Source: an uncultured Eubacteriales bacterium
GTDB taxonomy: Bacteria; Bacillota_A; Clostridia; Oscillospirales; Acutalibacteraceae
NCBI GenBank assembly: GCA_934454005.1
Contig: CAKSGI010000009.1
Span: forward strand, 1-22,376
DNA length: 22,376 bases
Direction of reading: 5' to 3'
The notes under the pieces were generated by a model that was not told the origin of the DNA, made no database searches, and saw only the letters and a program-made list of their open reading frames with translations. Below are positions 21,779 to 22,376 of the stretch, piece by piece. Positions within the stretch are counted from its first letter, which is position 1. The number at the start of each line of letters is the position of its first letter. Position numbers and translations under genes: made by a program.

Positions 21779-22376
21779 ATGAAACAACAACTTGAACTTA
21801 TAAGAGAATCTGCTAAAAATGCGCTTGAAACTGTAAAAAATAATCAAGACATAGAAAATGTAAGAATAAGATATTTAGGTAAAAAAGGAGAACTTACATC
21901 TATTTTAAAAAAGATGGGAAAGTTGACATCTGAAGAACGACCTATAATAGGAAAATTAGCTAATGATGTACGTTCTTTTATAGAAGAAAAAATTGGAGAA
22001 TGCTCAAACAGAATTAAAAATATAGAGATTTCTCAAAGAATTAAAGAAGAAAAAATAGATGTTACTCTTCCGGGAAAACGTAGATATCTGGGGCATAAAC
22101 ATCCTATTTCTATAGTTCTTGATGAAATTAAAGAGATTTTTTTAGGAATGGGATTCAATATAGTTGAAGGACCGGAAGTAGAATATGATTATTATAACTT
22201 TGAGGCTCTTAATATTCCACCAAATCATCCGGCTAGAGATACTCAGGATACTTTTTATATAAACGATAATATAGTTCTTAGGACTCAAACATCTCCTATG
22301 CAGATAAGAGTTATGGAATCTCAAAAACCACCTATAAGAATTATATCACCGGGTAGAGTTTATAGGTCAGATTCTG
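21779..22376 (+). CDS. pheS: Phenylalanyl-tRNA synthetase alpha subunit, 5' part
   Basis: The first 199 codons of PheS are present; the gene runs off the window. The product joins PheT in a heterotetramer that charges tRNA-Phe. The N-terminal coiled-coil arm (about 1-85, with [12 protein letters not shown]), the linker [18 protein letters not shown] and the start of the class II catalytic core ([20 protein letters not shown], then RDTQDTFY and [11 protein letters not shown], motif 2 region [12 protein letters not shown]) are all typical. The ATG at 21779 has GAGGTGA upstream. Regulation is by the Phe T-box leader just before it. pheT is expected downstream. Confidence 0.97.
   Translation, partial: MKQQLELIRESAKNALETVKNNQDIENVRIRYLGKKGELTSILKKMGKLTSEERPIIGKLANDVRSFIEEKIGECSNRIKNIEISQRIKEEKIDVTLPGKRRYLGHKHPISIVLDEIKEIFLGMGFNIVEGPEVEYDYYNFEALNIPPNHPARDTQDTFYINDNIVLRTQTSPMQIRVMESQKPPIRIISPGRVYRSDS

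Overview
The window is AT-rich DNA from a spore-forming, low-GC Gram-positive bacterium, most likely of class Clostridia. The evidence is a spore-coat cotJABC operon, an rplU-prp-rpmA operon whose L27 carries the Firmicutes N-terminal extension, a T-box leader in front of pheS, consensus -35/-10 promoters with 17-18 bp spacers, strong Shine-Dalgarno sites, and tRNA genes with encoded CCA ends. I cannot name the species. Gene decay plus eukaryote-like secreted domains suggest a close, perhaps intracellular, association with a eukaryotic host; this is inference.

Layout. 1-1164 holds two decayed genes on the + strand: the C-terminal end of a sugar/choline-phosphate nucleotidyltransferase and a HAD-IIA (NagD-like) phosphatase broken by frameshifts and stops. 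1259-3359 (- strand) is a three-gene capsule-regulation operon: Wzz-like chain-length protein, tyrosine kinase, PHP-type tyrosine phosphatase. 3999-6959 carries two paralogous secreted BspA-type leucine-rich-repeat proteins; the first has lost its C-terminal end. 7272-7811 (-) is an FMN oxidoreductase. 8099-9181 is cotJABC. 9596-11131 encodes a secreted protein in which I see the main residues of a protein-kinase-like fold. 11404-11609 (-) holds tRNA-Pro(CGG) and tRNA-Gln(CTG). 11914-14697 is a 927-aa secreted protein with a Ser/Thr/Gln repeat region.

14858-18218 is the most striking part: two secreted proteins with Ras/Rab-like GTPase motifs directly behind Sec signal peptides, flanking a secreted coiled-coil protein that may be a degenerate GTPase. 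18473-19396 is rplU-prp-rpmA. 19594-21375 has two more secreted proteins, one ending in a sortase-like tail. 21434 onward is the Phe T-box leader and the 5' part of pheS, which runs off the window.

How it fits together. Nine proteins with signal peptides lie on the + strand between 3999 and 21375, interspersed with housekeeping genes. GTP- and ATP-binding domains normally work in a cytoplasm. Exporting them makes most sense if the bacterium lives inside a host cell: a single-membrane bacterium needs only the Sec pathway to place proteins in host cytosol or vacuole. The window therefore looks like an effector neighbourhood in a genome undergoing reduction. The GTPase motifs are clear; the kinase-like assignment is good but rests on key residues read by eye; the host-effector role is a hypothesis.
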